Shown here in pieces: positions 26,927 through 36,800 of a stretch of DNA of 64,000 bases. Position 1 is the stretch's first letter, and every line of letters starts with the position of its first letter. Source of the stretch: Pseudoalteromonas sp. OOF1S-7 (GTDB taxonomy: Bacteria > Pseudomonadota > Gammaproteobacteria > Enterobacterales > Alteromonadaceae); contig NZ_JAKRFZ010000012.1 of NCBI RefSeq assembly GCF_022347765.1, positions 1 through 64,000 of the forward strand. The letters are read 5' to 3'. The position numbers and the translations under genes were made by a program. The notes beneath the pieces were generated by a model. The model was not told where the DNA came from and made no database searches. It saw only the letters and a list, made by a program, of their open reading frames with translations.

Positions 26927-27676
26927 CTATGGTTCCTGGTGGCAACCAATCTCGCTGTCGCAATTTGCAGCGCGCTCCCGCCATATGCACCCATCCATAC
27001 GCACGCGCCAGATAGCTGTGTCATGGTAAGAGCCATCACGATTGCGAGTAACAACTTTAACGTCGGTATAAAAGCCACCTGAATGCAGTGCTCGCAGTCC
27101 TTCTCGTAAATGGAGATAATCCAGGCTAGTCATACCGAAGCTGCCGCACTCTGAGCGACACACATACTCGAACCGTTCCATGGCCTTGATAGAGAAATTA
27201 CCTTTCCCTTGCATGTTGTCGCTCATTACCCTGCCATCCATCACAAACTGAGCGTACTGTTTCACAAATGGATGAAGCTGCTCGGTTGTCAGACCCAGGT
27301 ATGTAGCCAGTCGGGCATCATTTTGGTTGATCTCGGCTCTCAGGCGTTGTTCAAATTCCGGGGAATAGCCGTCAGCATGGTACTTTGCTTCCTGTACCGC
27401 AGGGATCTGGTTAAAAGGCAGGATATCATCAGGCACTTCACTGTCGTGATAACCCGCGGGTGCTGCCAGCTTGGTCATAAAACGCTCGTACTTCTGGGCG
27501 ACATCGGCATAGCGCTCAGCACTTATCCCCAGTGCATTGGCGCCTTCATCAAATGCTACCTGCATTTCCTTGAACTCAGCCATTGCCTGATCACTAATCT
27601 GGCTGTTGGCGTGCGCGAGCGTGCTATGGCTCAGTAATGCAGCAAGTATACATGCGGTCAGTGGTAACTTTTTCAT
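26927..27676 (-). CDS. Secreted protein of unknown function
   Basis: The 249-residue product has a clear signal peptide (1-23, ending Ala-His-Ala). The mature part is rich in charged helices in its first half (about 30-150) and has six cysteines in the C-terminal half (Cys-Arg-Ser-Glu-Cys near 185 and four near the end), suggesting disulfides. I recognise no family. It is a single gene with AGGA upstream of ATG 27676 and an AT-rich promoter region. Confidence 0.7.
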   Translation of the reverse strand: MKKLPLTACILAALLSHSTLAHANSQISDQAMAEFKEMQVAFDEGANALGISAERYADVAQKYERFMTKLAAPAGYHDSEVPDDILPFNQIPAVQEAKYHADGYSPEFEQRLRAEINQNDARLATYLGLTTEQLHPFVKQYAQFVMDGRVMSDNMQGKGNFSIKAMERFEYVCRSECGSFGMTSLDYLHLREGLRALHSGGFYTDVKVVTRNRDGSYHDTAIWRVRMDGCIWRERAANCDSEIGCHQEP

Positions 27677-27928
27677 TTCAGATCCTCTCCTTTTGATTAG
27701 TGAGATAGAGGTTAGTTTTGTGTATATTTTTTGTCAAATTTATGGTCGTGTTTTTTGCCCTCTCAGCGCTTTGCAATTGCAGGTTGCAAGTTTAGGGCTT
27801 ATCACCCCATCGCCAGCTTACTGTTGATCCTGTAAAGTTAATGACTGATGAATCTCGGGCATTTGGTAGGGTTTTTGCCCGGTGCTATTTACGTCAGGTT
27901 GCCACGGCTCCAAAAACAGGGGAGTACT

Positions 27929-28366
27929 ATGGTAGAACTAAAAAAATCAAAACCATCAGATATAACGCAGTTTGTAGAAATGGAAAGGGCCACAGACACA
28001 TGCGGTTTTATTCTGCCAAACAGTGCAGAGCAACATCGCGTCGCGATGGTGCAGCCACAGATAATATATTTATCTATATATGAGCGTCAGTCGTTGGTCG
28101 GTTTTATCATTCTGGCACGCGATGATAAAACCAGTGTGGAGTTTCGCAGAATTGTAGTCAGTGTTAAAGGTCGCGGTATTGGCCAGCAAGCTCTCAGCCA
28201 AATGGAAAAGTACTGCGCCGATGAGCTGAAATGTAAACGCATCTGGCTGGATGTATTTGCCGAAAATACCCGTGGGATCCATATCTATCAAAAGTTTGGA
28301 TACACCCCCTTTGATAGTGGCGAGCGTCAGGGGCGCGCTTTACTCTATATGGAAAAAATCCTCTAA
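27929..28366 (+). CDS. GNAT-family N-acetyltransferase (RimI-like)
   Basis: The 145-residue protein has the motif Val-Lys-Gly-Arg-Gly-Ile-Gly (acetyl-CoA loop), then Leu-Asp-Val-Phe-Ala-Glu-Asn-Thr-Arg-Gly-Ile-His-Ile-Tyr-Gln-Lys-Phe-Gly-Tyr, the usual RimI-type ending. ATG 27929 follows AGGGGAG at ideal spacing, so longer upstream frames are rejected. The substrate may be a protein N-terminus or a small amine. Confidence 0.82.
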   Translation: MVELKKSKPSDITQFVEMERATDTCGFILPNSAEQHRVAMVQPQIIYLSIYERQSLVGFIILARDDKTSVEFRRIVVSVKGRGIGQQALSQMEKYCADELKCKRIWLDVFAENTRGIHIYQKFGYTPFDSGERQGRALLYMEKIL

Positions 28367-28536
28367 AGCGAGTGTATGCAGCCAGGCGCCTGGTCCTAAT
28401 AGGTCGATGTCTGCCAGCTGCATTTTTGCACCGTATTTGCACTTTCTTTGCGCGCTGTTTGCACAATCCACTCATATAGTGAAACCAGAGGTAGCGTTCG
28501 GGCTACCTGATGTTCCATTTTGTGGGAGTGATTGGT

Positions 28537-29628
28537 ATGAATACAATGTATAGAAGATCTAGGCTGGCGGCTTGGGTGTCGGTGTTTTTGTTATCTGCAT
28601 GTGGTTCAGGATCGAGTGATGACAACAGTACACAGACTCAGTCGAATTCGCTTAGCGGTGAAGTGAGTAGCACAAGCGCCGCAACGCAAAGCGGCAGTAC
28701 AGGGGATACATCAAGTGATAATAATGCCCCGTCGGATGATTCAGCGTCTGGAGAGACAGAGTCTGGTGCCAATACAGAAACAGGTACGGCGCTGACATCT
28801 GGCTCGACCGACGGCGTGCTGTGCGACTACTTTTATAATGAGTTCAATGATTCCACCTCGGTACAAATGACCAGCAATGCTGACTGGAGCTGTACGGGAA
28901 GCACCCGGCAACTTACAGCCAACGGCATTCCAGACCATGAGACGGGGACTTTTCCCAATCCGGGCAACCCCAATACCATCAGCGAAACCGCGATTTCTGT
29001 CAGCTATACCCTAACGCCTGAACAAACGGACACGGTGTCAACGCTTGGCGGGCCGAGAGGCGCAACGGGCTATGTTCTGAATGGCGTTAAAATAGACGCC
29101 AATACCGCAGGCTCGTGCGACGATTCGGGCAATAGCTGTAGTTTGGTTGGTAATACCGGAAACTGGCATATCGAAGCGCTTGGCCAGACCAGCTTTGATT
29201 TTGGCACCGATGACAACAATGCCCATGTGCAGCCCAATGGTTCTTATCATTACCACGGTATGCCGGAAGGTTTTATTGCTCTGCGTGGTGGCGATAATCC
29301 CAATATGACCTTGATTGGCTGGGCCGCAGACGGTTTCCCGATATACGCCCGATATGGTTACAGCGATGCACAAGACTCAACATCATCATTAAAGGTGATG
29401 ACGGGAAGTTACCAGCTGGTGGAGAGCGTCAGCAGCAACCGACCTGCAACTTCTGTATATGCACTCGGGACCTTTGCGCAAGATTGGGAATATGTCGCGG
29501 GCAGTGGCGATCTGGATGAGTGTAATGGTCGTTATGGCGTCACCCCTGAGTTTCCTCAAGGCATTTACCATTACTATGCCACCGACACCTATCCGTATTT
29601 TCAGCGTTGTGTGAAGGGCCAACTTTAG
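28537..29628 (+). CDS. YHYH-domain lipoprotein
   Basis: The 363-residue product has a lipoprotein signal (Leu-Leu-Ser-Ala-Cys21), a long Ser/Thr/Asp-rich linker (about 25-90) and a YHYH domain: Gly-Ser-Tyr-His-Tyr-His-Gly (near 232), Ile-Gly-Trp-Ala-Ala-Asp-Gly-Phe-Pro-Ile-Tyr, and the terminal Asp-Glu-Cys-Asn-Gly-Arg with Tyr-His-Tyr-Tyr. The domain's histidines may bind metal; its role is unknown. ATG 28537 follows GGGAG. The EF-hand gene starts 17 bases after its stop, so the two form an operon. Confidence 0.8.
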   Translation: MNTMYRRSRLAAWVSVFLLSACGSGSSDDNSTQTQSNSLSGEVSSTSAATQSGSTGDTSSDNNAPSDDSASGETESGANTETGTALTSGSTDGVLCDYFYNEFNDSTSVQMTSNADWSCTGSTRQLTANGIPDHETGTFPNPGNPNTISETAISVSYTLTPEQTDTVSTLGGPRGATGYVLNGVKIDANTAGSCDDSGNSCSLVGNTGNWHIEALGQTSFDFGTDDNNAHVQPNGSYHYHGMPEGFIALRGGDNPNMTLIGWAADGFPIYARYGYSDAQDSTSSLKVMTGSYQLVESVSSNRPATSVYALGTFAQDWEYVAGSGDLDECNGRYGVTPEFPQGIYHYYATDTYPYFQRCVKGQL

Positions 29629-29645
29629 TCATAGGAGGTTTAATC

Positions 29646-30158
29646 ATGTTTTATTTAATCAAACGTGTCGCTATGATCGCCTGTTTGGTCACGTCGACAG
29701 CGGCCTGCGCTCACTTAATGGTAGCCGAGCAGGGCACGCTGAACTTTGACGAGTCGGGTGCCTATCTGGTGGTGGCCATCGACCCGTCGGGTTTTCCAGA
29801 TGCGGATGCCGATAAAAATGGCCATTTGTCAGTCCAGGAATTTAAAGGTGCACACAGGGATATCTTTGATGCAATTCAGCAGCAGATATTTATGACCCAG
29901 GGCGAGACCATACAGTATATTGAAGGCTTGATCCTCTCACCACAAACGGCACACCACGGCGACCAGACCGAAATAGATCAGATTGTGGTTATGGGCAAGT
30001 TTGTCGGGGTTGATCACAAACAAGGGCTGCGATTTCACAATGGATTTTATGGCAAGGGTAATGACAAGCAGCTGGCTATGCGGGCCAAATACAAGCGACT
30101 GGGCTTAACACAACGTTTTACCCTAACTGCAAAGCAGCAGGTTGCAAAGGTATTCTGA
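29646..30158 (+). CDS. Secreted EF-hand-like protein
   Basis: The 170-residue product has a signal peptide ending near Ala-Ala-Cys-Ala (about 20) and one calcium-binding loop Asp-Ala-Asp-Ala-Asp-Lys-Asn-Gly-His-Leu-Ser...Glu at about 42-54. AGGAGG precedes ATG 29646 perfectly. It follows the YHYH lipoprotein gene directly, so both are probably made together at the cell surface and may act together, possibly in metal handling. No catalytic motif is seen. Confidence 0.7.
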   Translation: MFYLIKRVAMIACLVTSTAACAHLMVAEQGTLNFDESGAYLVVAIDPSGFPDADADKNGHLSVQEFKGAHRDIFDAIQQQIFMTQGETIQYIEGLILSPQTAHHGDQTEIDQIVVMGKFVGVDHKQGLRFHNGFYGKGNDKQLAMRAKYKRLGLTQRFTLTAKQQVAKVF

Positions 30159-30507
30159 ATAACAGCAAGATGACTGAGGAGCATTATCTGCTGGCGCATG
30201 CCTGGTTGCTCGTACAGCCATCGTTTCTTTGTGGAGCATTATCCGGACGGTAAAAATGCCCTGTTGACATTCAGACAACAACTGAGTGAAGCTGGGTATA
30301 TAAAGGCGACGCAACGGATACCACTCAATAGCACGCTCTGAATGGGGGAAGCGGCAAATTTGGCCTACTAACCCCGGAGAGTTTAGTTACCATACCACAA
30401 CCTTGTGTTAAACCTGCCTGAGTTGCGGCGCAGAGTGCCGCAACTTTGTTGTTCTGAACCGAGTTTGGTGAAAACGGAGCCGCTCACCCCGGCTCCTGTG
30501 GCTGTGT
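30159..30507. other. Intergenic stretch with a 47-codon open frame and a terminator
   Basis: An open frame at 30198-30341 (+) encodes 47 residues of normal composition (His-Arg-Phe-Phe-Val-Glu-His-Tyr near its start) but has no ribosome site and may be the tail of a lost gene. A hairpin AGTTGCGGC (30421-30429) / GCCGCAACT (30437-30445) followed by TTTGTT ends the rightward transcript. Nothing else was recognised. Confidence 0.4.
30421..30450 (+). terminator. Terminator hairpin after YHYH/EF-hand operon
   Basis: Nine-base perfect stem AGTTGCGGC/GCCGCAACT with a seven-base loop and a T-rich tail. Confidence 0.65.
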
Positions 30508-31317
30508 CTAGGCAATCATCATATTCGCCGCAACCACCACCAGTAACCCCGCAAAAATTTTCTTGATGGTTGGTACGGGCAAATGATGAGTCGCTTTAGC
30601 ACCCAGCGGTGCGGTAAACCAGGACGTACAGACAATCCCCAGCAGTGCAGGTAGATAGACAAACCCGGCAAAACCATCTGCTAAGGCAAATTGAGCGCTG
30701 CCCGAGGTGATGTAACCGACAGAGCCAAACAGGGCGATTACGATGCCACAGGCAGAGGCGCAACCAATGGCCTTTTTCATATCAATGGAGAAAAACGTCA
30801 GCAGCGGTACCAGCAGTGCACCGCCTCCGATGCCAATCATGGCTGAGAGCCCGCCCGTTAAGGTTGTAAACCCCGTTAACACCCCTTTATTAGGCATAGT
30901 GCGTTCGTCAGAAGTAGGCTTGTTGTTGCCAAAAAACATCTTCAGTGCAATCAGGACCACGCTGATGGCAAATACCCAGCGCACGATTTGTTCCGGTAGC
31001 ATGGCGGCTAAAAAGCCGCTGATCAGCGCGCCCAGTGCCACACCCGTCATGATCCAGGGGGCCAGCTCCCAGGGTACATTGCCATTTTTATGATGAGCGA
31101 TGGCTGAGGAAGTAGAAGTAAACAAAATAGAGGCCAAAGAGGTGGCAATGGCGGCGACAATCACCTGTTCAGGAGGCAACACTGCAAAGTACAGCAAGAT
31201 ACTGCTCAGCACCGGGACAATTACCAGACCACCACCAATGCCAAGAAGTCCGGCCAAAAAACCTACACCGCTGCCCAGCACGGCGCAGCATATTATCAAT
31301 AACAACAAGTCACTCAT
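30508..31317 (-). CDS. TauE/SafE-family permease
   Basis: The 269-residue membrane protein has about eight hydrophobic helices and two related halves, each with a glycine-rich helix: Phe-Leu-Ala-Gly-Leu-Leu-Gly-Ile-Gly-Gly-Gly near residue 20 and Ala-Met-Ile-Gly-Ile-Gly-Gly-Gly-Ala near 160. This is the TauE/SafE (sulfite exporter-like) family of anion permeases. It is divergent from the methionine genes, and the met boxes at 31482 lie in the shared region, so a link to sulfur metabolism is possible. Confidence 0.85.
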   Translation of the reverse strand: MSDLLLLIICCAVLGSGVGFLAGLLGIGGGLVIVPVLSSILLYFAVLPPEQVIVAAIATSLASILFTSTSSAIAHHKNGNVPWELAPWIMTGVALGALISGFLAAMLPEQIVRWVFAISVVLIALKMFFGNNKPTSDERTMPNKGVLTGFTTLTGGLSAMIGIGGGALLVPLLTFFSIDMKKAIGCASACGIVIALFGSVGYITSGSAQFALADGFAGFVYLPALLGIVCTSWFTAPLGAKATHHLPVPTIKKIFAGLLVVVAANMMIA

Positions 31318-31481
31318 TGTGTTTGTCTCATTTTATTATTCGGGGTTAGACGGGTGACGAGTGGGTTGCCTTGCTGGCAATCGGTTCGCCACGTTCAGCA
31401 CGAGTATATCAAGATAAGGTCACGGGCTTTTCAGATAAGTTTTGAATATTCCTCACGTTTTAGTTGAAGGAAATTTAATTT

Positions 31482-31521
31482 AAACTTCTAGATGTCTAGG
31501 TGTTTAAGTTTCTAGGTGTTT
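31482..31521 (+). promoter_or_regulatory. Five tandem MetJ boxes
   Basis: Five adjoining 8-base units: AAACTTCT, AGATGTCT, AGGTGTTT, AAGTTTCT, AGGTGTTT. They are contiguous and resemble the met-box consensus AGACGTCT, the best unit matching at 7 of 8. MetJ with SAM binds such tandem boxes and blocks transcription. The boxes lie between the TauE-type gene and mesX-mesD, 234 bases before the mesX start, so the mesXD transcript should have a long leader. Confidence 0.8.
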
Positions 31522-31754
31522 TTATGTCGTTTTTTCTACGGTTGCCCGATAAAAAGTCAGTGCCGGGCTATAACCATGAACACAGCTCAAGCTTTAGGTG
31601 AAATTAAACCGTTTTTCTTCATGTGCATGTCCGGGTAACAATGTGTGTGCTCTCAACAACAGGCTAGCTTAACGATGGCTAAGTGCATGCGCTGCACCGG
31701 GAAGAGCACATTGTACATTTGGGTTAATCACAGAAAATTGGAAACCAGAACGCC
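31522..31754 (+). promoter_or_regulatory. Long leader of mesX with hairpin and short open frame
   Basis: After the met boxes there is a possible 25-codon frame (31524-31601) and a long-range hairpin in which ACAATGTGTGTGCTCT (31638-31653) pairs with AGAGCACATTGT (31703-31714), two bases bulged. It does not match a cobalamin or SAM riboswitch that I know. It may be a regulatory leader or only the transcribed spacer. Confidence 0.35.
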
Positions 31755-32729
31755 ATGAACAACGAGTTTACTTTTACAGTTAAAAGCATCATTTTTGATG
31801 AAAACTACCACCCGTCAGACAATACACGGATCACGACTAACTTTGCTAACCTGGCCAGAGGGGAAAGCCGTCAGGCGAACCTGCGAAACGCGTTGAAGAT
31901 GATCGACAATCGTTTTAATGCGTTGGCAAACTGGGACAACCCGAATGGTGACCGCTATGCTATTGAGCTGGAGATTGTTTCAGTTGATATTGATATCGTG
32001 GGTGGTGGAGAGGCTTTTCCATCAATTGAAGTACTGAAAACCAACATCATTGACCACAAAACCGGTGAGCGCACCGAAGGCATCGTCGGCAACAACTTCT
32101 CCTCTTATGTGCGAGACTACGATTTCAGTGTGGTGCTGCTCGATCACAATAAGGGCAAGCCGCAGTTCAGTATTCCTGAAAACTTTGGGGAACTACATGG
32201 CAAACTGTTTAAACACTTTGTGAATTCAAACGCCTACAAACAAAACTTTAAAAAACGGCCGGTGATCTGCCTGAGTGTTTCAGACAGCAAAACTTATCAC
32301 AGAACCGAAAATCATCATCCGGTACTGGGTTTTGAGTATGAGCCAAATGAGTCGTCGCTGACCGAGCAGTACTTTAAAAAAATGGGCCTGCAGGTACGCT
32401 ACTTTATGCCACCCAATAGTGTTGCCCCGCTGGCATTCTACTTCTTTGGTGACCTGCTGAATGACTACACCAACCTGGAACTGATCAGCACCATCAGCAC
32501 CATGGAAACGTTCCAGAAAATCTATCGCCCGGAGATTTATAACGCCAATGCCGTGGCAGGCAGACGCTACCAGCCAGACCTAAAAAACCAGGACCACTCA
32601 CTGACGCAAATTGTGTACGACCGTGAGGAGCGCAGCAGGCTGGCTGTGGAGCAGGGTAAATTTGCCCACGAACACTTTATTAAACCTTACCAAAGTGTGC
32701 TTGAGCAGTGGTCGGCGAATTACGCCTGA
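31755..32729 (+). CDS. MesX (DUF1852), partner of methionine synthase MesD
   Basis: The 324-residue protein matches DUF1852 by length, by its Phe-Thr-Val-Lys-Ser-Ile opening and by its position directly before a core-MetE gene. In the MesD class of folate-independent methionine synthases, MesX is needed together with oxygen for activity in vivo; its own chemistry is not settled. The two genes are separated by 26 bases and follow tandem met boxes, as expected for methionine biosynthesis. Confidence 0.85.
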   Translation: MNNEFTFTVKSIIFDENYHPSDNTRITTNFANLARGESRQANLRNALKMIDNRFNALANWDNPNGDRYAIELEIVSVDIDIVGGGEAFPSIEVLKTNIIDHKTGERTEGIVGNNFSSYVRDYDFSVVLLDHNKGKPQFSIPENFGELHGKLFKHFVNSNAYKQNFKKRPVICLSVSDSKTYHRTENHHPVLGFEYEPNESSLTEQYFKKMGLQVRYFMPPNSVAPLAFYFFGDLLNDYTNLELISTISTMETFQKIYRPEIYNANAVAGRRYQPDLKNQDHSLTQIVYDREERSRLAVEQGKFAHEHFIKPYQSVLEQWSANYA

Positions 32730-32755
32730 GAGTTAACGAGAAAAACGGCAAAATT

Positions 32756-33784
32756 ATGAAAACACTATTACCTACGTCCACAGCGGGCAGTTTACCTAAA
32801 CCCTCATGGCTGGCACAACCAGAGGTACTCTGGTCACCCTGGAAGCTAACAGAGCAGGCCCTCGTTGATGGGATACAAGATGCATTGCGTGTGTCATTGC
32901 AGGAACAACAGCAGGCTGGCATAGACATTGTCAGCGATGGCGAGCAAACCCGTCAGCATTTTGTAACAACCTTTATTGAGCACCTGGATGGTGTGGATTT
33001 TGAAAACCGTAAAACGGTTAAAATTCGCGACCGTTACGATGCCAGCGTACCAACCGTGGTGGGGCCAATCAGCCGTCAGAAACCGGTATTTGTTGAGGAT
33101 GCCAGGTTTTTGCGTCAGCAAACCACACAACCGATAAAATGGGCCCTGCCTGGTCCAATGACGATGGTGGATACCTTGTACGACGACCATTACAAGAGTC
33201 GTGAAAAGCTGGCCTGGGAGTTCGCTAAGGTATTGAATCAGGAAGCCAAAGAGCTGGAAGCGGCCGGGGTTGATATTATTCAGTTTGATGAACCGGCGTT
33301 TAATGTGTTCTTTGATGAGGTGAATGACTGGGGCATTGCCTGCCTGGAGCGTGCCATTGAAGGTTTGAAGTGCGAAACGGCCGTACACATTTGCTATGGC
33401 TACGGCATTAAAGCCAATACCGACTGGAAAAAAACGCTGGGATCAGAGTGGCGTCAGTACGAGGAAGTGTTCCCTAAGCTGCAAAAGTCGAACATAGATA
33501 TTATCTCGCTGGAGTGCCACAACTCGCGGGTGCCGGTTGAGTTATTGTCGCTGGTACGAGGTAAAAAAGTCATGGTCGGGGCCATTGATGTGGCGACGGA
33601 TACCATAGAAACGCCGGAAGAAGTCGCTGCAACGCTCAGAGAAGCCCTCAGATATGTGGATGCCGATAAACTTTACCCCTGCACTAACTGTGGTATGGCA
33701 CCGCTTGCCCGTGAGGTAGCCCGGGGCAAACTGAATGCGCTCAGTGCCGGGGCTGAGATAGTGCGCAAGGAGCTGGCCGAATAA
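32756..33784 (+). CDS. MesD, short core-type methionine synthase
   Basis: The 342-residue protein corresponds to only the catalytic C-terminal half of MetE. Visible zinc-site elements are His-Ile-Cys (near 212), a Leu-Glu-Cys-His segment and the late Pro-Cys-Thr-Asn-Cys-Gly-Met; Phe-Asp-Glu-Pro-Ala is also typical. It methylates homocysteine to methionine without the folate-binding half, so the methyl donor is not methyl-tetrahydrofolate polyglutamate in the usual way. The adjacent MesX marks it as MesD type. ATG 32756 is used; a longer frame to 32708 overlaps mesX. Confidence 0.85.
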   Translation: MKTLLPTSTAGSLPKPSWLAQPEVLWSPWKLTEQALVDGIQDALRVSLQEQQQAGIDIVSDGEQTRQHFVTTFIEHLDGVDFENRKTVKIRDRYDASVPTVVGPISRQKPVFVEDARFLRQQTTQPIKWALPGPMTMVDTLYDDHYKSREKLAWEFAKVLNQEAKELEAAGVDIIQFDEPAFNVFFDEVNDWGIACLERAIEGLKCETAVHICYGYGIKANTDWKKTLGSEWRQYEEVFPKLQKSNIDIISLECHNSRVPVELLSLVRGKKVMVGAIDVATDTIETPEEVAATLREALRYVDADKLYPCTNCGMAPLAREVARGKLNALSAGAEIVRKELAE

Positions 33785-33860
33785 ATTTGGCAGGTGTCAG
33801 TCTTTGTGTTGGGGGAGATGCTGACTGTCCCCCAACACATCAGTTTGTCAGCGAGCGTGA

Positions 33861-36800
33861 TTACCTATCTTGGTGCGCCTTCAAGTTGAGCGCAGTCACA
33901 GCATCAGGTTTTAACTCGGCGTTTCCGTCAACAGCAAGTGCAACCAGAGCACCTTTTGATGAATCCAGATCAGAAAGTGGCCAAAGCTTTAGTGCTGCTC
34001 TTTGAAACTGCATGAACGGACTGTCCAGTAAATAACCTAATGCGGCATCAGAGAGCCACTTTGCGTAGATTGGGGCCCAGTCCGAATTACAGAAGGATTC
34101 AAATAACGCGGCAATCTGACCTGCCTCGGTAAGGTTGGCACTTTCAGACTCCAACCCAATGGTCAGGTATGTCATTGCCCAGTCAGTGGTAACTTTGTTG
34201 ACCTGATCCGGATGAACCCTGAGTAATGCTTCAATAAACCGGGTTGCCTCCTCATCTTCACAGATGCCTATCTCCATAGGGTTGTTATATAAAATGAACC
34301 ATGGTGGAGTGTCCCAGGGAACTAATAAAGCCCAAATGAGGAGTGAACTGGAAAAGTGAACACTGTCTACCGTGCGGTCTTCAATAAATTCTTTTAAAGA
34401 TTCGAAATGTACTAAATGCACAGGGTCACCAGTCAGTGCAGCACATTCTGAAGCCGTTTGTTTGAGCCACTGATAGCATCGCAAATAATAAGACAGATCT
34501 GACAACGAGGCTGCTTCAAGCTGCCTTATCGCTTTAAGGGCGGCATCAACAGGTGCAGGTAGGGTGTGACGCTCAAAGAGCTCTTCGACAGATTGCAATG
34601 CCTTGAGCGCATCTTTCATTTCTGTAAAATACACTGGATCCCAAGCAAACGGAGGCCAGCGCTCAATGGGCGTATTTAAATGCGGATGGTTGACAAACAG
34701 TGCCACTAACGCGTTTTTCAAATCAAGTAACTTCTCATCAAAGCCTGTGGGAGAATTGGGCGCCATGGAGAGCTCTGAGGGCAAGCGGTTCAACAGCTCG
34801 ATTGTCTCTGCTCGAGCCAGTTCAATATCATTAACCTGGGATTGCTCAAAAAAATCATCCAGAATTCGGTAAGTTTCAAACTCGTCGCAGTCACCGGGTA
34901 TAGTGGTTTGCTCGGCTAGCTGAGTTGCCTCAGACAACAATGTGCTTGCCAGCTTGTTGAGCAAATGGAACTTTTGGTTGAGGGTATATGTCGATGAAGC
35001 TTGAATGATCTGACCTGCACGCCAGTACGTGTAGGGGGTTTGTGACTGGGGCATAGTATTGCCATATTCATCCTGCTGGGCGACCAACACACCTTGGTTA
35101 TCGACAAAATCTTCAGTCAGGCACTGAGCCAAACTATAACCCAGTTGAGACACCACGCCAAACTCACTGAATGTTTGTTCTCGGTACCAGTGATTCAGGC
35201 CCGCGCAAGGTTGTGCGAGTAAAGCAATCTCAGTAAAGGCAGCCAGGTCGCTACTGGAACGAGAGCTGGCCAGCCGCTGAAGAAACATTTTCAGGGCTTG
35301 TTTATCCTGCAGCAGTGTGGCGGCAACCCGTCTGGAGTGTGACCATAAATTCCCCGCTTTGCCAAATCGGCTATAAAACTGTATCCACAGAAACATCACA
35401 TGTTCAGCGCGCCGAGCGCCAAGATGGAGCATGATATTGAGCAACTGCTCATTGATATGTGTTTCTGGTGCACCGTGGTAAATCGTGGCGCTGAGCAAAG
35501 CCTGGCGCAGATCGTCCAGTTTTTCGGTATCTGGCAGGTTTGATGGTAATTGTGCCAGTACGCCTAGTACGACTTCTGGCTCAAATAAGGGGCTGGGCTC
35601 GGCTAAACCGGCGATGTATTCGCCCCTTGTGATAAACTCAGTCATCTCACCGCGCACCGCCAGGGCATATAGAATGTGGGCATATCGCTCAGGTCCCAGT
35701 TCGATCTCCTGGATGGAGACAAAAATTTTACTACCCAGTTTAAGTAAGTCCCGGGATGAGCAAACTTCCAGAACGTGAGGCAAATACAGGTCCATCATGT
35801 GATAGTCGAACCGGTTTAGTGAGCGGTGGCTGTCCAGGCGCGCGTCGTCATGTTGATCAATAAATGGGTCGATGTATCTTAAAAGAAACTGCAACGCAGT
35901 GTCGTCTAATCCCAGCGTTAGCATCAGCTTCATGGCTGCCTTGCCCGTCTCCATGTCACCTTGTTCATGCCACATGGTATCTTCTACCAGCGTTAACAAA
36001 TACCCACTCAGAAACGTTTTGGCAGATAGACCTATATAGTCTGGGTAATGGCGAATAAAAGTGAGTGTTCCTGTGACCAGACGGCTGTTTGGAGCTCGGC
36101 AAAACTCGAGCAACTTAGCTTCAAGGCTGTGCCCTGTATGGTGATAGTGATTTGCCCATTCTACGCTAGGTAATTGATTCGCTAATGAATACTTGAGTAA
36201 ATTTTCTATCTGCTTTACCGAGAAGCCTGCTTGTGATTGTTTATCTAACAAATAGTTGCTGATTTCTGACGATTCGAAATCGGGCTCTATGGCGAGCGGA
36301 CCATCTTCAATGGCTGTTACAAGAGAGTCATGCACCAGCTCCCAGGCTCTTTTTTCGACAATGTACACCACGAGTCGCTTATCGACTAAAGTATTCAGTA
36401 CGGCTTGCGCTTTTTCGGGCTCGGGAAACAGAGTTTCTAATTGAGACTCAGTGATTTGCTGCCGGTGTCTATGCAAAGTGAGCTGCTTGAGAACAGATAT
36501 GACTAAACTGTGTTGCAGGTGGGCGGGCAGTACGCTGAGTGCGTCGGCCACGAAGTTAGAAATCACATTCTCCTGGCTCAGGCTTTGAGTCCTCACCTGA
36601 TTGCCTTCCAGGTGGCCTTCAATTCGGGCTTTTTCAGCACTTTCAAATTGAGCAAAACCATATAACTGTAGCGCTGGTAAGTAAGGTGTGTCTGCTTTGC
36701 TGGCATAGTTAACCAGTTCGAGAGCCAGATTTTTGTCCAGATCATAACCTTGTAGCGCAAAATGATGGACCAGTATTTTTGTGGCATCTTGCTGCGTTAA

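Noticed and set aside
31522-31754. Cobalamin or SAM riboswitch before mesX
   Set aside because: A hairpin exists, but the conserved cobalamin-box or SAM-aptamer blocks are not found; only met boxes are supported.
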